Source of the DNA: Heracleum sosnowskyi
Taxonomy: Eukaryota; Streptophyta; Magnoliopsida; Apiales; Apiaceae
Assembly: GCA_030848705.1 (NCBI GenBank)
Contig: CM061240.1
Coordinates: forward strand, 129,382,998-129,446,997
DNA: 64,000 nt
Direction of reading: 5' to 3'
Shown here: positions 35,151 through 44,539 of the stretch, piece by piece
Layout of the letters: each line of letters begins with the position of its first letter
Numbering within the stretch: the first letter of the stretch is position 1
Notes under the pieces: generated by a model
What the model was told of the DNA's origin: nothing
The model's database searches: none
What the model saw: only the letters and a program-made list of their open reading frames with translations
Program-made: the position numbers and the translations under genes

Positions 35151-37463
35151 CTAGTCAGAATGTTTAGGAACCCACACTTGTTGGATTCCTTGTTCATGCA
35201 TTTTATTAAATTTAACAGCAGAAGACTTTTTGACTTTAGCAGTCCTGACAGGATTTACTCCATCAGGATTTGCTTTGTCAGTATCAGTATTAACAAAAGC
35301 ATGCTTCACTATGACATTTTCAGTCCTATCAGACTTTGTACTACTTTCAAACTTAGGCAATGGATCATAAAAGTTATAATACAAATCATGATACTCTTTA
35401 CATGTATAAATAGAATGCCATAGACTACCACAATGAAAACAGGAATTCTGTGGTTTGTAAAATACTGATCTATTCCTAACATCAGACTTAGGAATTTCAG
35501 CAATTTTCTTCTTACTCTTTTTACAATCAATAGCAAGATGATTAGAGTTACCACAGTTAAAACAACTCTTTCTAGGTGCATTTGGGATATACTTATAACC
35601 ATTTTCTTTATTGATCCCAATTTTACCATTCCTGTTTCTCTTAACAGTAGCTTCCTTTTTCTTATCTGTATCCTCACAGATTTTATCCTTAAGCTGTTTC
35701 TGAGACAATAGACCTACATTCTCAATGACTTTATTCAAGACAGGTTTAGACTTAACGATTGTAACTCCTTGAGTAGAGGTAGATCCCTTTTCAAAAGTAG
35801 AATTGGAATCCTTACCAAAAACAAAATTAACAGGAGTAATCTTAGATTTGGTTGAGTCTATAACATGTCTATAGGTCTTTGGACTGACTATCTCATCAAT
35901 GACAATTTTCTCTGCTGATTTCTTATCCTCATCTGACTTATATCCTAGACACTCTTTCCAATTCTTAGAGGTATTAATCTCATGAAATTTCCTACCAGAG
36001 TCTGTCCAGGTTCTGATTTTCTCATTAGCATAATCAAGTTCTTTTTCAAGGGAAGTACATTTAGATGTCATCTCTAAGTGCATGTGTTTAACATTATCAC
36101 ATTCTTTTTGTACTTCTTGCATACGAGAAAATTCAGCTTCTAATATCTCATTCCTTTTTCTAAGGTCAGACATCTCAGATAAGATTCTAGTATTCTCAGC
36201 AGTTTGACTTCTAAAGCTAATATGTAATGACTTTAGAAAACGTCTTAACTCAGAAGCATTATCAGTATCAAAATCAAAGATAGTATTTAGTACCTTATCA
36301 TCAGGAGCAGCAGTTACATCAGCATTGGCCATTAACGCATAGTTGACTACCTCAGTATCAGATTCTGAGGAAGAGTCCATCCAATCCTTGCTTCATGTGA
36401 TGAGTGCCTTTGTCTTGTTGCATTCAGAAGCAAAGTGACCCATACCATTACACTTGTAGCATCTAACCTTTGACTTGTCAAATTTGCTACCCTTGCTGTC
36501 CTTTTTGATATACTTGTCTTTGTCTGCTTTGAAGGTCTTTTTCTGAAAGTTGCCTTGTCTTCTATTCTTCCTGAACTTCATCCTTCTGAAGTTTCTGACA
36601 ATCATAGCAACCATCTCTTCCATGTCTGAGTCAGAAGAATCATCACCAGTATTGGCATCAGGATTGCCATCAGTATCTGATGAAGAGTCGTCAGGATCTG
36701 ACTCAGCTACTCTTGCTTTCCTTCTAGAGACCTCCATAGCTTTCCCTTTTGATTTTGCTTCTACATTCAAAGCAATTGACTTTGCCTTGCTGCTTTTCTT
36801 GTTCTTCCTCTGTTGAACTTCAAGATCATGAGTTCTTAACATCCCATAGATCTCATCAAGAGACACAATGTTCAGATCATACTGGTGTCTAATGATTGAG
36901 GTCTGAGTATCCCATTCTTCAGGTAAAGCTCTTAGAAACTTGGTGTTGGAATCTTCAGTTTCATATACTTTGTCAACTAAGGATAAGCTGTTCAATAGTG
37001 TCAGGAATCTATCATATAGCTCAGTCAGGCTCTCTTCAGGTCTTGCATCGAATTGTTCATATTCTTGAATCAAAAGAGCCCTTCTGTTCTTCTTGACAGA
37101 TGCAGATCCCTGGCACTGAGTTTCCAAAGTATCCCAGATTTCCTTCGAAGACTTGCATGCAATGACCCTGTTTGACATGACAGCATCAAGACTGTTGTGC
37201 AAGATATTCTTTATCTTTGGTTCTCTGAGTACATGAGCTTTTTCTTCTGGAGTCCATTCAGATTTAGCTTTGACCACATAATGTTCTGGTACAGTATCTG
37301 TTCGTTCTACGAACCTTGTTGGTATATATGGTCCATCACGAATCCTGTCCAAGTAATCGGGATCCATAGCCTCCAGGTACATCAGCATCTTTACCCTCCA
37401 TGTAGGATATTCTGATATCTTTAAGATGGGAATCTTCATGCTTTCATACTTGGTTGTCGACAT
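35151..37463 (-). pseudogene. gag: gag of A2, about 770 codons with an internal TGA
   Basis: Starts MSTTKYESMKIP, shortly after the primer site. The UBN2-type capsid region spans about residues 1-230, then a Lys/Ser/Asp linker and a zinc knuckle CYKCNGMGHFASEC. A TGA at 36393-36395 follows ALIT, and the same frame continues (SKDWMDSSSES). The second half has a helical region, then knuckles CFNCGNSNHLAIDC and CFHCGSLWHSIYTC, ending at TAG 35151-35153. Three CX2CX4HX4C knuckles in one Gag is more than the usual one. Gag would assemble the particle and package RNA. Confidence 0.92.
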
Positions 37464-37499
37464 CTTTAGATCGTATCTGATTCAGAATTAAATCAGTTT

Positions 37500-37511
37500 G
37501 CTCTGATACCA
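37500..37511 (-). promoter_or_regulatory. Primer-binding site (A2)
   Basis: Plus-strand GCTCTGATACCA, i.e. TGGTATCAGAGC on the element strand, matching initiator methionine tRNA, two bases from the LTR. Confidence 0.93.
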
Positions 37512-37513
37512 AT

Positions 37514-38120
37514 TGTTGCCCAGTAATAATCTATTGTAGAAGGGGGGTTGAATACAATAGTGTAAGATAATCGACTTCTTAATGTATATATCACAAATAT
37601 GAAAAGAAAGATAACAGCTTTATTAAATCTGATATAAAACTGTTACAAACTCTCTCAAGAAATTCTGATGTTCTTGAGAGCTGCTAGTTTACAAAAACTC
37701 TCTCAAGAAATTCTGTTCTTAAGAGCTTCTCTTCGATTATGTTCTCTCTCTAATGAATACATAAATCGAAGCCAAGACTGTGTTTATATAGTGCACACAG
37801 CTTCTCTATCAATAACAAGATAAGTCCTAATCAATAACAAAGATAGAAACCTATCCTTAATCGATAGCTACATTCTACAAACCAGGAACAGATAGAATAA
37901 ACTTCCATGTTTATCTAGACTCCAAATATAACTCGAAGTAGGAATCCTGATCAGCTGCAAGTTCTGATGATCAATCCTGATCATAGTCTGAGTAGGAATC
38001 CTGATGATCAATAAGATACTAACGTTTGATCAAATACTGATGACCATGCAATACTGATGACGTCAGCAATCCTGATCAGTTGAGTCTAGCTTCTGACGAT
38101 CATTGAATTCTGATCTAACA
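37514..38120 (-). repeat. 5' LTR of A2, 607 bp
   Basis: Same length as the 3' LTR with three differences seen by eye. TATA box about 37784-37792; hairpins at 37652-37725. The duplication CCTTT follows at 38121-38125. Confidence 0.96.
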
Positions 38121-38125
38121 CCTTT

Positions 38126-38362
38126 GTTCCTGGCCAACTTGTTTTGCTTTTCAACTCTCGTCTCAAGCTTTTTCCAGGAAAACTTAAGTCAAGGTGGTCA
38201 GGGCCGTTCACGGTCAAAACAGTGTTTCCACATGGTGCAGTGGAAGTTTTCGACAAGTCACCGGATGAAGCATTTAAGGTCAATGGTCAGAGATTGAAAC
38301 CGTATTTTGGTGAACGGGTGAATCGCGAGGCGGAAACCGCGGTTCTTGTTTCAGCTGTTTAA
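38126..38362 (+). pseudogene. pol: Athila integrase C-terminus
   Basis: Resumes the Athila frame directly after the A2 duplication: VPGQLVLLFNSRLKLFPGKL, a gypsy integrase C-terminal (GPY/F-like) region with KSRWSGPFTV, then VNGQRLKPYFGE and the stop. No lesions. Together with the part at 24859-26077 it shows that only the insertion broke this domain. Confidence 0.93.
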
Positions 38363-38704
38363 GGAGTCAGGAATCACGTCAAGCTATTGACGTAAAACGA
38401 GTGCTTCGTGGGAGGCAACCCATGCTATGTTGTAAGTATTTTTCATTTGTTTGTTTTAAAAAAAAAAAACCAAAAAAATCAAAAAAATCAGAAAATTGAA
38501 AATTCTGGCAGAAGGACCGCTCGCCCGCGCCCTAGCCACGCACGCCCGCGCCCAATCCATGTCCAGGGAAAAAATAAAACGGGAAAAAAAGAAAAAAATC
38601 TTCCCCAATTCAGTTTTTATTTAGCTTTTTCCCTATTTAAACAGTTCCTACCCTCCCCAATTCCTAATATCAAAACCGAGCCGATTAATTTTTCGGCTTC
38701 TGCT
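38363..38704 (+). other. Athila post-pol leader with A-rich tract and GC-rich motif pair
   Basis: Non-coding or possibly 5' end of the following ORF. It contains A-runs (38459-38495) and the second GC-rich pair (38518-38553, CGCCCGCGCCC-type units about 20 bp apart). Confidence 0.65.
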
Positions 38705-39361
38705 ATGAACAGGTATGCGAGGGCTTGGAATTTGTTTATTTGTGCTAATATTGTGCCTTCTTCGCATCAGCATGAGGTTACGGTGGAAAGGGCTATTGTT
38801 CTTTTTGGTATTCTGAATGAAGAGTACATTGATCTTGGAGAGCTCCTTCATAGGAGTATTGTGAAGTTTTTGAAGGGTGGTACAACGGGGGCGATTCCTC
38901 ATGCCTCCATTGTTACTAAGTTGTGTGTTGCAGTTGGTGTTCGTTGGTCCGAGGAGGAGCAGGTTCAGTTACCAAGTGCTCCTATAGATCATTCGTCGAT
39001 TTCGAGGATGGAGGATTGGGATGGTGGAGCCCCGGACTACTATGGTTTGGGGTATACTCCTTTTGATGCTGAGGAAGCAGAGGCTCCACCTCGTGAGCCT
39101 GCAGCTAGGAGGGAACGTGCATCCAGGATTCAGCGTGAGGTGGATATGTCTGGTTTAGGGGATGTGCAGTATAGGCGGCTGACGCGGCGCATTGATGCGA
39201 TTCATGATAGTCATAGCCGTTTTGCTCAGGATTTGACTCAGGCTTTGAGTACTGCATTCAGAGCCACTGGAGTTGATATTGCTTGGCCCACCTTTGGAGC
39301 TGATTCTGTTTATCCACCACCTGATACACCACCTGAGGAGGGTGGTCATGCTGATGATTAG
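38705..39361 (+). CDS. Athila post-pol ORF with a 'plant transposon protein' domain, 218 aa
   Basis: The frame is open from 38408, but the recognisable protein begins at the Met at 38705 (MNRYARAWNLFICANIVPSS). The first 60 residues fit the domain known as 'putative plant transposon protein' (Pfam PF20167, named from memory), found in post-pol ORFs of Athila-type elements: RAWNLF, a Ser/His turn, EVTVERAI, ILNEEYIDLGELL. Then comes an acidic/Pro region, an Arg-rich segment (PAARRERASRIQRE) and a tail of likely helix and Pro. No membrane segment. It is shorter than the usual several hundred residues. Function unknown. Confidence 0.65.
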   Translation: MNRYARAWNLFICANIVPSSHQHEVTVERAIVLFGILNEEYIDLGELLHRSIVKFLKGGTTGAIPHASIVTKLCVAVGVRWSEEEQVQLPSAPIDHSSISRMEDWDGGAPDYYGLGYTPFDAEEAEAPPREPAARRERASRIQREVDMSGLGDVQYRRLTRRIDAIHDSHSRFAQDLTQALSTAFRATGVDIAWPTFGADSVYPPPDTPPEEGGHADD

Positions 39362-40588
39362 GTATTCTCTGCATCTTTCCTTTTTATTACCTTCAATGAG
39401 GACATTGAATATTGTAAGTTTGGGGGTGGTAATTAGGGAATGTTAGTGTGTGTTCATGCAATATTCATATTGCATATGTAGTTAGTTCATTCATATCTTT
39501 GCATAATTTGTCATATAGATCATTCTGTTTTGCATTAGTGTTTATATCTATCATGTGAGTCCATTTAGTTGCATTTGCATAGCATATTTCATGATCCCTT
39601 AGGACTTGACTTTTTCCGTTGGTGAGTTGATATTGATAGGAGTGTGGTAATGATGAATAGAGGGTTGATTTAAGTTCCTATGAATTGACTTGCATGCCAG
39701 AAACAAAATAATTTCACAAGTCTCATTAGTTGCTTTTAGATTTGATCAGACCATGTTTGTTTGGATGTTAGAATTTAATCGCTTGCTTATATTTAGAATG
39801 TCTTATATTCTCTTGAAATTGAAGAAGCACTTAAATCTAAGTTTGGGGGGAAACCAAGGGTTTCATGCTAGTTGTTAATAAAGGCTAGGCGTCAAATGGC
39901 TAGTAGCCGCTCATTGAAAAAATGAGTAGTCTAGGGAGGGATGAGGAAAAGCAAGGCGCACTCATTCCGAAATTGCTAAAAAAAAAAGTTAAAAAAAAAG
40001 TTAAAAAAAAAAAAAAAAGAGTTGTGTTTATGCAGAATTGATCAGGTTGAGCTCTTTAATACTCGAGCAATTAAGTTCTAGGGGACTTTGTACCTAGTGA
40101 CCTAAGACTTTTCCGGTCTGGGATCCACTAACCTAAAGCTCGCTACATGGGTATTATTGTATAAGCCTTTTGGGGTCTCATCCATTGCACGGTCAAATAA
40201 GCATGTGTATAGTAATAAAGCATGATTTCCTGTCTAACTCAAGTCGAGGTTGAGGTGTCTTTAAGTGGTTTCTTGTGTCTAGAGTTCATTCTGTTTATAA
40301 GCTTGTGGTTGTATTGGTGAAGAATAGGATATGGTCTTGATTTAGTTTGAGAGTATATTGATGAGCATTGCACACACGCACGTTTCTGTGTTTGTATGGT
40401 TAGTATACGGGAATTTGGTTGAACTCTGTTTGAAAGATTGCATTCCTTGAGATGTTGGCTTGTTGATTGGTTATGGTTAGTTTGAGGGGATCGTTTGTAT
40501 TTTCATATTAGTTGCATTCATGCATTGCATTATAGTTAGTAGAGTCTGTTTATGTTTGAGGACAAGCATCGGTTTAAGTTTGGGGGTG
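39362..40588 (+). other. Athila 3' non-coding region with repeated polypurine-like tracts
   Basis: No gene. The string AAGTTTGGGGG appears three times: near 39415, near 39840 and at about 40576-40586 beside the LTR (the functional tract). An A-rich stretch with GTTAAAAAAAA repeats lies at 39977-40020. Confidence 0.75.
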
Positions 40589-41978
40589 TGATAAGTGGAT
40601 TTTATATCCACTTGGATCATCCTAAATTGGCTTAAATTGGCTGTTTGTTCTCAAGTTTGTGGTATTTGTGATATGTTTGGTGTTAGTATTTGCAGAGTTG
40701 AGTTGTCAGCAGAGATGTGGAGTTCCTGTGGATTGCAGTGATGTTTTGAGCATTTCTGTGAAGGCCAAGTGGATGCGGAGCGAGAGAGCGCAAGGAAACG
40801 TCAAGAAAATCAAAATGACAGATTCTGAACAGTAACCAGGCGCGCCCGCGCCTTAGGGAGCGCGCCCGCGCCCTAGCAATGCTGAAGAAAGGCAATTCTG
40901 AGTCAGAAAAGGAAAGTTGCCAAAAGACCAGTCAATCCTGCAGCTTATATAAACTATTGGTGGACGAATTCTGAGATATACATTGTCACATATACATCCA
41001 TATACATTGTCATACATACATATATATCCATCCACCGGTGAGGAGAACAAGAAGACGGCTGATTACGAAGATCTAGATTTCATCTTTTCTTTGTATTCTT
41101 CTAATTAGGCGATACTTTGGATTCTCGTTTGTTCTTTCATAAACCCTAGGACTTTTATTCAGTATTCTAGACTTATTATTACCATGTTTTCATCAGAACC
41201 CACGATGATGAACGGTTCGATTATGAACTAATCGTCGTCGTGGGATTCTAACGGATTTATTTATGGATTTCAGTAGTTAATAGTTTTAAAGATTTGTGTG
41301 TGATGGATTATTGATAACCTAGTTTGGTTGTGCTTATTCTTCTTGGATGCGTAGCTAACATCTAAGTTGTTTGTTAATCTCTATTGAATGCGAAAGTGGA
41401 TATAGAGGTTTAGATCTTGCCATGCTAGCATAGGTTTATGTATGTTTGTCATGCATGATTCGTAGGTAATTTTAACCATCTTACCTGCCCTATGTAATCT
41501 GAATGGATAACTTGCTCATTAAACCGTTATGTTTTCAAATCTTATAGACATATAGGGTCTAAGCATAATTGGTGTCTGCTTAACTTCTATCTCTTTTGTG
41601 GATGTTGAGTGCTTTGGTATACGTATACTGAAAGGTAGCGTGTACTGATTTCGTGTTATCCGATTAGTTGTCATAACTGTCACATACATTGATTAAAGAC
41701 AAAAGACTCTGAATGAAGTATTTAATGAAGTTAGGATCCCATGTTTTATTCTCATAAGTAATTCAACAGCAATCTTAGTTAATTATAGTCTTGATAAATT
41801 GTTTAGATAATTTAGTTAATCAAAACACAACTTTGATACTTGTCTTAGCATTGACAATAGCCATACATTGTTGCATAAGTGCATAACTAAAGTAACCAAA
41901 GCAGTCTCTGTGGGAACGAACTCTACTTATTCTTATATTACTTGTGACCGCGTATACTTGCGTGATATTGTGTGAACA
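40589..41978 (+). repeat. Athila 3' LTR, 1,390 bp
   Basis: Begins TGATAAGTGGATTTTATATCC (with a short hairpin GTGGAT/ATCCAC) and ends TTGTGTGAACA. Contains the third GC-rich pair (40839-40875). Its downstream half resembles the LTR of the element at 58634 (ACCCA-GATGATGA block, CTCTGTGGGAACGAA block). Outside it at 41979 the sequence AATAC follows, the likely duplication. Confidence 0.85.
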
Positions 41979-43898
41979 AATACAATCTAGTTAATTTTAC
42001 AAAACTTTTTCAAACTTTTTACAGTATGAACATATGTGATTGTAAATTAACTAAGAATTGAGTCAAGCCGTGAACATAAATGAATTCTTCGAATTAAAAA
42101 GAAATGCAGGAGACAAACAAACTTTTTAAACTTTTCATGTGGGTTTCTCGGAAAAAGCCCACCTGAGGTGTATATTGAAGAATTATCTGGTTTTGTTTTT
42201 CAACAAACTCCAGCTGCTTACACAGATGATGAAAGAGAGCCTAAGTGTTTTACATTCAGCTTTGTGCTCTCTCCATATACATTTCTATGCTACTCCACAC
42301 AGTCTTATATACATCGACTGTGTGTTACAAACAAAACCTACAACATAATAAAATATTACATTTTTGGTTCTGCTTGATCACATGCTCGTCTCAGAAACTA
42401 TCATATTCGGGAAATGTATTGGCTGGCATCACAAATAAACTTGTATAATCCCAAATGGTGCTTTCTGATTGAGTGTGCTGCTCTCTTCAAAAATTACTAA
42501 GTCCATGCAATTGACCTAGCTTCCAAGCCCATGTGACATCTGCATGAAAAAGACCTTTCCTTGGTTACCCGACTGTCAAGTCACTATCAGCTGAGATAAG
42601 TGAACATGTAGTATTGCAAATAGGTCTTCATGCTTATCAAGCTTTTCCTTTGTGTTCAGTTAGAAAGTAAACTTCTAGGTAGCTGCCTTAACTCTTATTT
42701 ATCCATCGAGACATAAAAGACAACAGATGACTTCACATTTCACTTGTAGGAATTTGAGTCTTCAAATATTTACAATTTTGACTCCCTATTTCATACATCT
42801 TTTGCGTCGTTATCCAACATCTCTTAGTCACGTGTGTGTAATGATGATCTCTGAGACTGTCCTCCATTCAACCTGTTAAATAAAGAAACCTTCAAAAGAT
42901 TCCGTAGATTTGTTTTTCATGCTGAATGAGATGAACATCAGTAGGCGTATTACTTCATTATCCGTAGACTACCATTCTACGTCAATTATCCGTAGAAAAG
43001 TAATCTCAGAATATCCGTAGAAGTAATATTCCATAACTGTATCCATAGAAGGAACATAACATTCTTGGCTGCATCCATAGATAGACCATAACTTCCTTAA
43101 CTACATCCATAGATAAAACATGACATGATTAGCTGTATCTGTAGATCAACTTCCTTCAGCTTTTATCCGTAGATATGATATCCCCGGCTTTTATCCGTAG
43201 ATGAGATAAGATGTCCTCAGCTTCTATCCGTTGATGAGATAAGATGTCCTCAGCTTTTATCCGTTGATAGCATATGATGTTTTCAGCTTATATCCGTAGA
43301 TGAAATAAGATTTCATAGCTTGATCCGTAAAATGGATATACTTAGCTTCATCCTTAGATAAAACATCTTGTCATCTTTATTAATTCACCATTACTGAGTT
43401 GTTTAGGCAGGCTTAGCACTGAAACACTTGGTGTTTGATTAGACGTCTGTTGGCTTGATTCTGAATTGCTTCCTAACTTGATGACAGAATATCTTCCAAT
43501 CATTTGATGTGGCTTTTAGACCTTGGATAGATAAAATGTCTCTAGTTAGCTTCCTGATTTATCAGCTTCTGTGAACTAGCTTTCTGACAATCAGCTTCGG
43601 TATCATGATCAAATTCTTGTCTTGAGTATTTTGTTATCATCATTCCAAATGTGTCAACCCTAACATCCCGTAAGGTACTAATGTGAGTATATTAATGATT
43701 GAAAAATATTGTACAATTGGTATCTTTAGGTGTATTTTGGAAAGGTAATATTGTTTATTAAAAAGGTAACATGTTAATTTAAAAAGTTAACATTAATGAT
43801 TGAAAGATATAATATAATTAGTATTTTTAGATTTGTTAATAAAAGCTAGTATGTTTTAATTAAAAAGTAACATGATTTTAATGACTAAAAAATAAAAT
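41979..43898. other. AT-rich DNA with a remnant of a third Sirevirus family (C)
   Basis: No gene. 42138-43665 resembles a Sirevirus LTR in minus orientation: the right edge reads TGTTAGGGTTGACAC on the minus strand (end at 43665), and a minus-strand TATA box (GTATATAAGA) lies near 42308. I cannot fix the left edge or a target duplication, and see neither primer site nor polypurine tract, so a solo or degraded LTR is likely. 43672-43898 is AT-rich with an imperfect duplication of a TAATGATTGAAA-type segment. Confidence 0.45.
42899..43362 (-). repeat. Cluster of about 15 ATCCGTAGA-type motifs (family C)
   Basis: ATCCGTAGA and one-base variants (ATCCATAGA, ATCCGTTGA, ATCTGTAGA) recur every 20-45 bp; between about 43160 and 43310 the spacing is near 38 bp with GATAAGATGTCCTCAGCTT between units. 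This resembles the motif clusters in the U3 of families A and B, with a different core. Confidence 0.75.
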
Positions 43899-44393
43899 TG
43901 TTAGGCCGAATACACAATATATAATCGAATATATGTATGAGAATAACAATAAGAATACTGTTTATGAATAATAAACTGTATGGAATTAATAACTCCTCTC
44001 TCTGTGATGTAAAATATCATAGAGAGCTGCTAGGTTACAAGAATAATCTTTCAAGTATTCGCATCCCTTTTAGGGTTAACCTATCTGTGTTTATATAGTA
44101 CACAGCTACATACAATCTTTAATTGATATTCCTATAAATCAGCTATACAATTAATATCAATTAAGAATTGCTTCTGTCTTCTGTTCCGTTTCCTTAGCCA
44201 TCACGATATCTCTTTGCTTCTTTCCTTCTTCAAAGTATATCGCTTCTAGAATCTTCATTGAATATAACACCGACAGCTAAGCAAACTCTGACTGTCAAAG
44301 TTTAACAAACTCTGACCAGTCTTCCAGCTAAACTCTGATAGTTTCCTGATACTTTAAACACTGATAAACAAACATTAGCAATTATATCTAACA
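43899..44393 (-). repeat. 3' LTR of B3, 495 bp
   Basis: TGTTAGATATAATTGC...CGGCCTAACA on the minus strand, TATA box near 44091-44098, R hairpin 43998-44026. Several AAACTCTGA motifs at 44285-44345. The left flank is AAAAT. Confidence 0.93.
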
Positions 44394-44539
44394 ATCTCCC
44401 CCAACTTGTGCATAAAAAAAAATGTACAAGTTAATAGATAATTGATGATGTCAAAACTTATAACAAATGCAGTGTTTATAAAATCACAGAGTTTATATTT
44501 TAACTTAGAACAAAAAACTTAAAAACTTACAGACTATAT
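44394..44539 (-). other. Polypurine tract and 3' spacer of B3
   Basis: Plus-strand ATCTCCCCCAAC beside the LTR (TTGGGGGAGAT), followed by non-coding DNA with the TGATGTCAAAAC element near 44446. Confidence 0.8.

Larger units (their letters stand above)
26078..38120 (-). mobile_element. A2: full-length family A Sirevirus, 12,043 bp
   Basis: Complete copy in minus orientation with 607-bp LTRs, TSD CCTTT (26073-26077 and 38121-38125), primer site, gag, pol, ORF3 and polypurine tract. It is inserted in the Athila integrase gene. By eye the LTRs differ at three positions (about 26310/37746, and two near 26583-26589/38019-38025), so insertion is recent. Coding lesions: a TGA in gag, a TAG at the gag-pol border (perhaps natural), a TGA in pol and a one-base insertion in ORF3. 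Confidence 0.97.
16474..41978 (+). mobile_element. Athila-lineage Ty3/gypsy element, split by two insertions
   Basis: Pieces in order: gag (16474-17335), protease-RT-RNase H (about 17337-19486), integrase (24859-26077), integrase C-terminus (38126-38362), a post-pol ORF (38705-39361), a long 3' region and a 1,390-bp LTR. The gag style (ENQIGQIANALLNRPQGTLP), gypsy domain order with integrase last, and a post-pol ORF indicate Athila. B2 (TSD GTTCT) and A2 (TSD CCTTT) interrupt pol, and the frame resumes exactly when each insertion and one duplication copy are ignored. The 5' LTR and gag start lie left of the window. Athila is the oldest layer of this nest. Confidence 0.88.

Noticed and set aside
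40853..41050. A minus-strand ORF over the Athila GC-rich motif
   Set aside because: Open only by chance through the GC-rich units; no protein features.
42138..42378. Weak similarity of a translated stretch near 42165 to the RT block EEVYVEQPPGF
   Set aside because: Only a few residues match and the reading frame breaks; more likely LTR sequence with a TATA box on the other strand.
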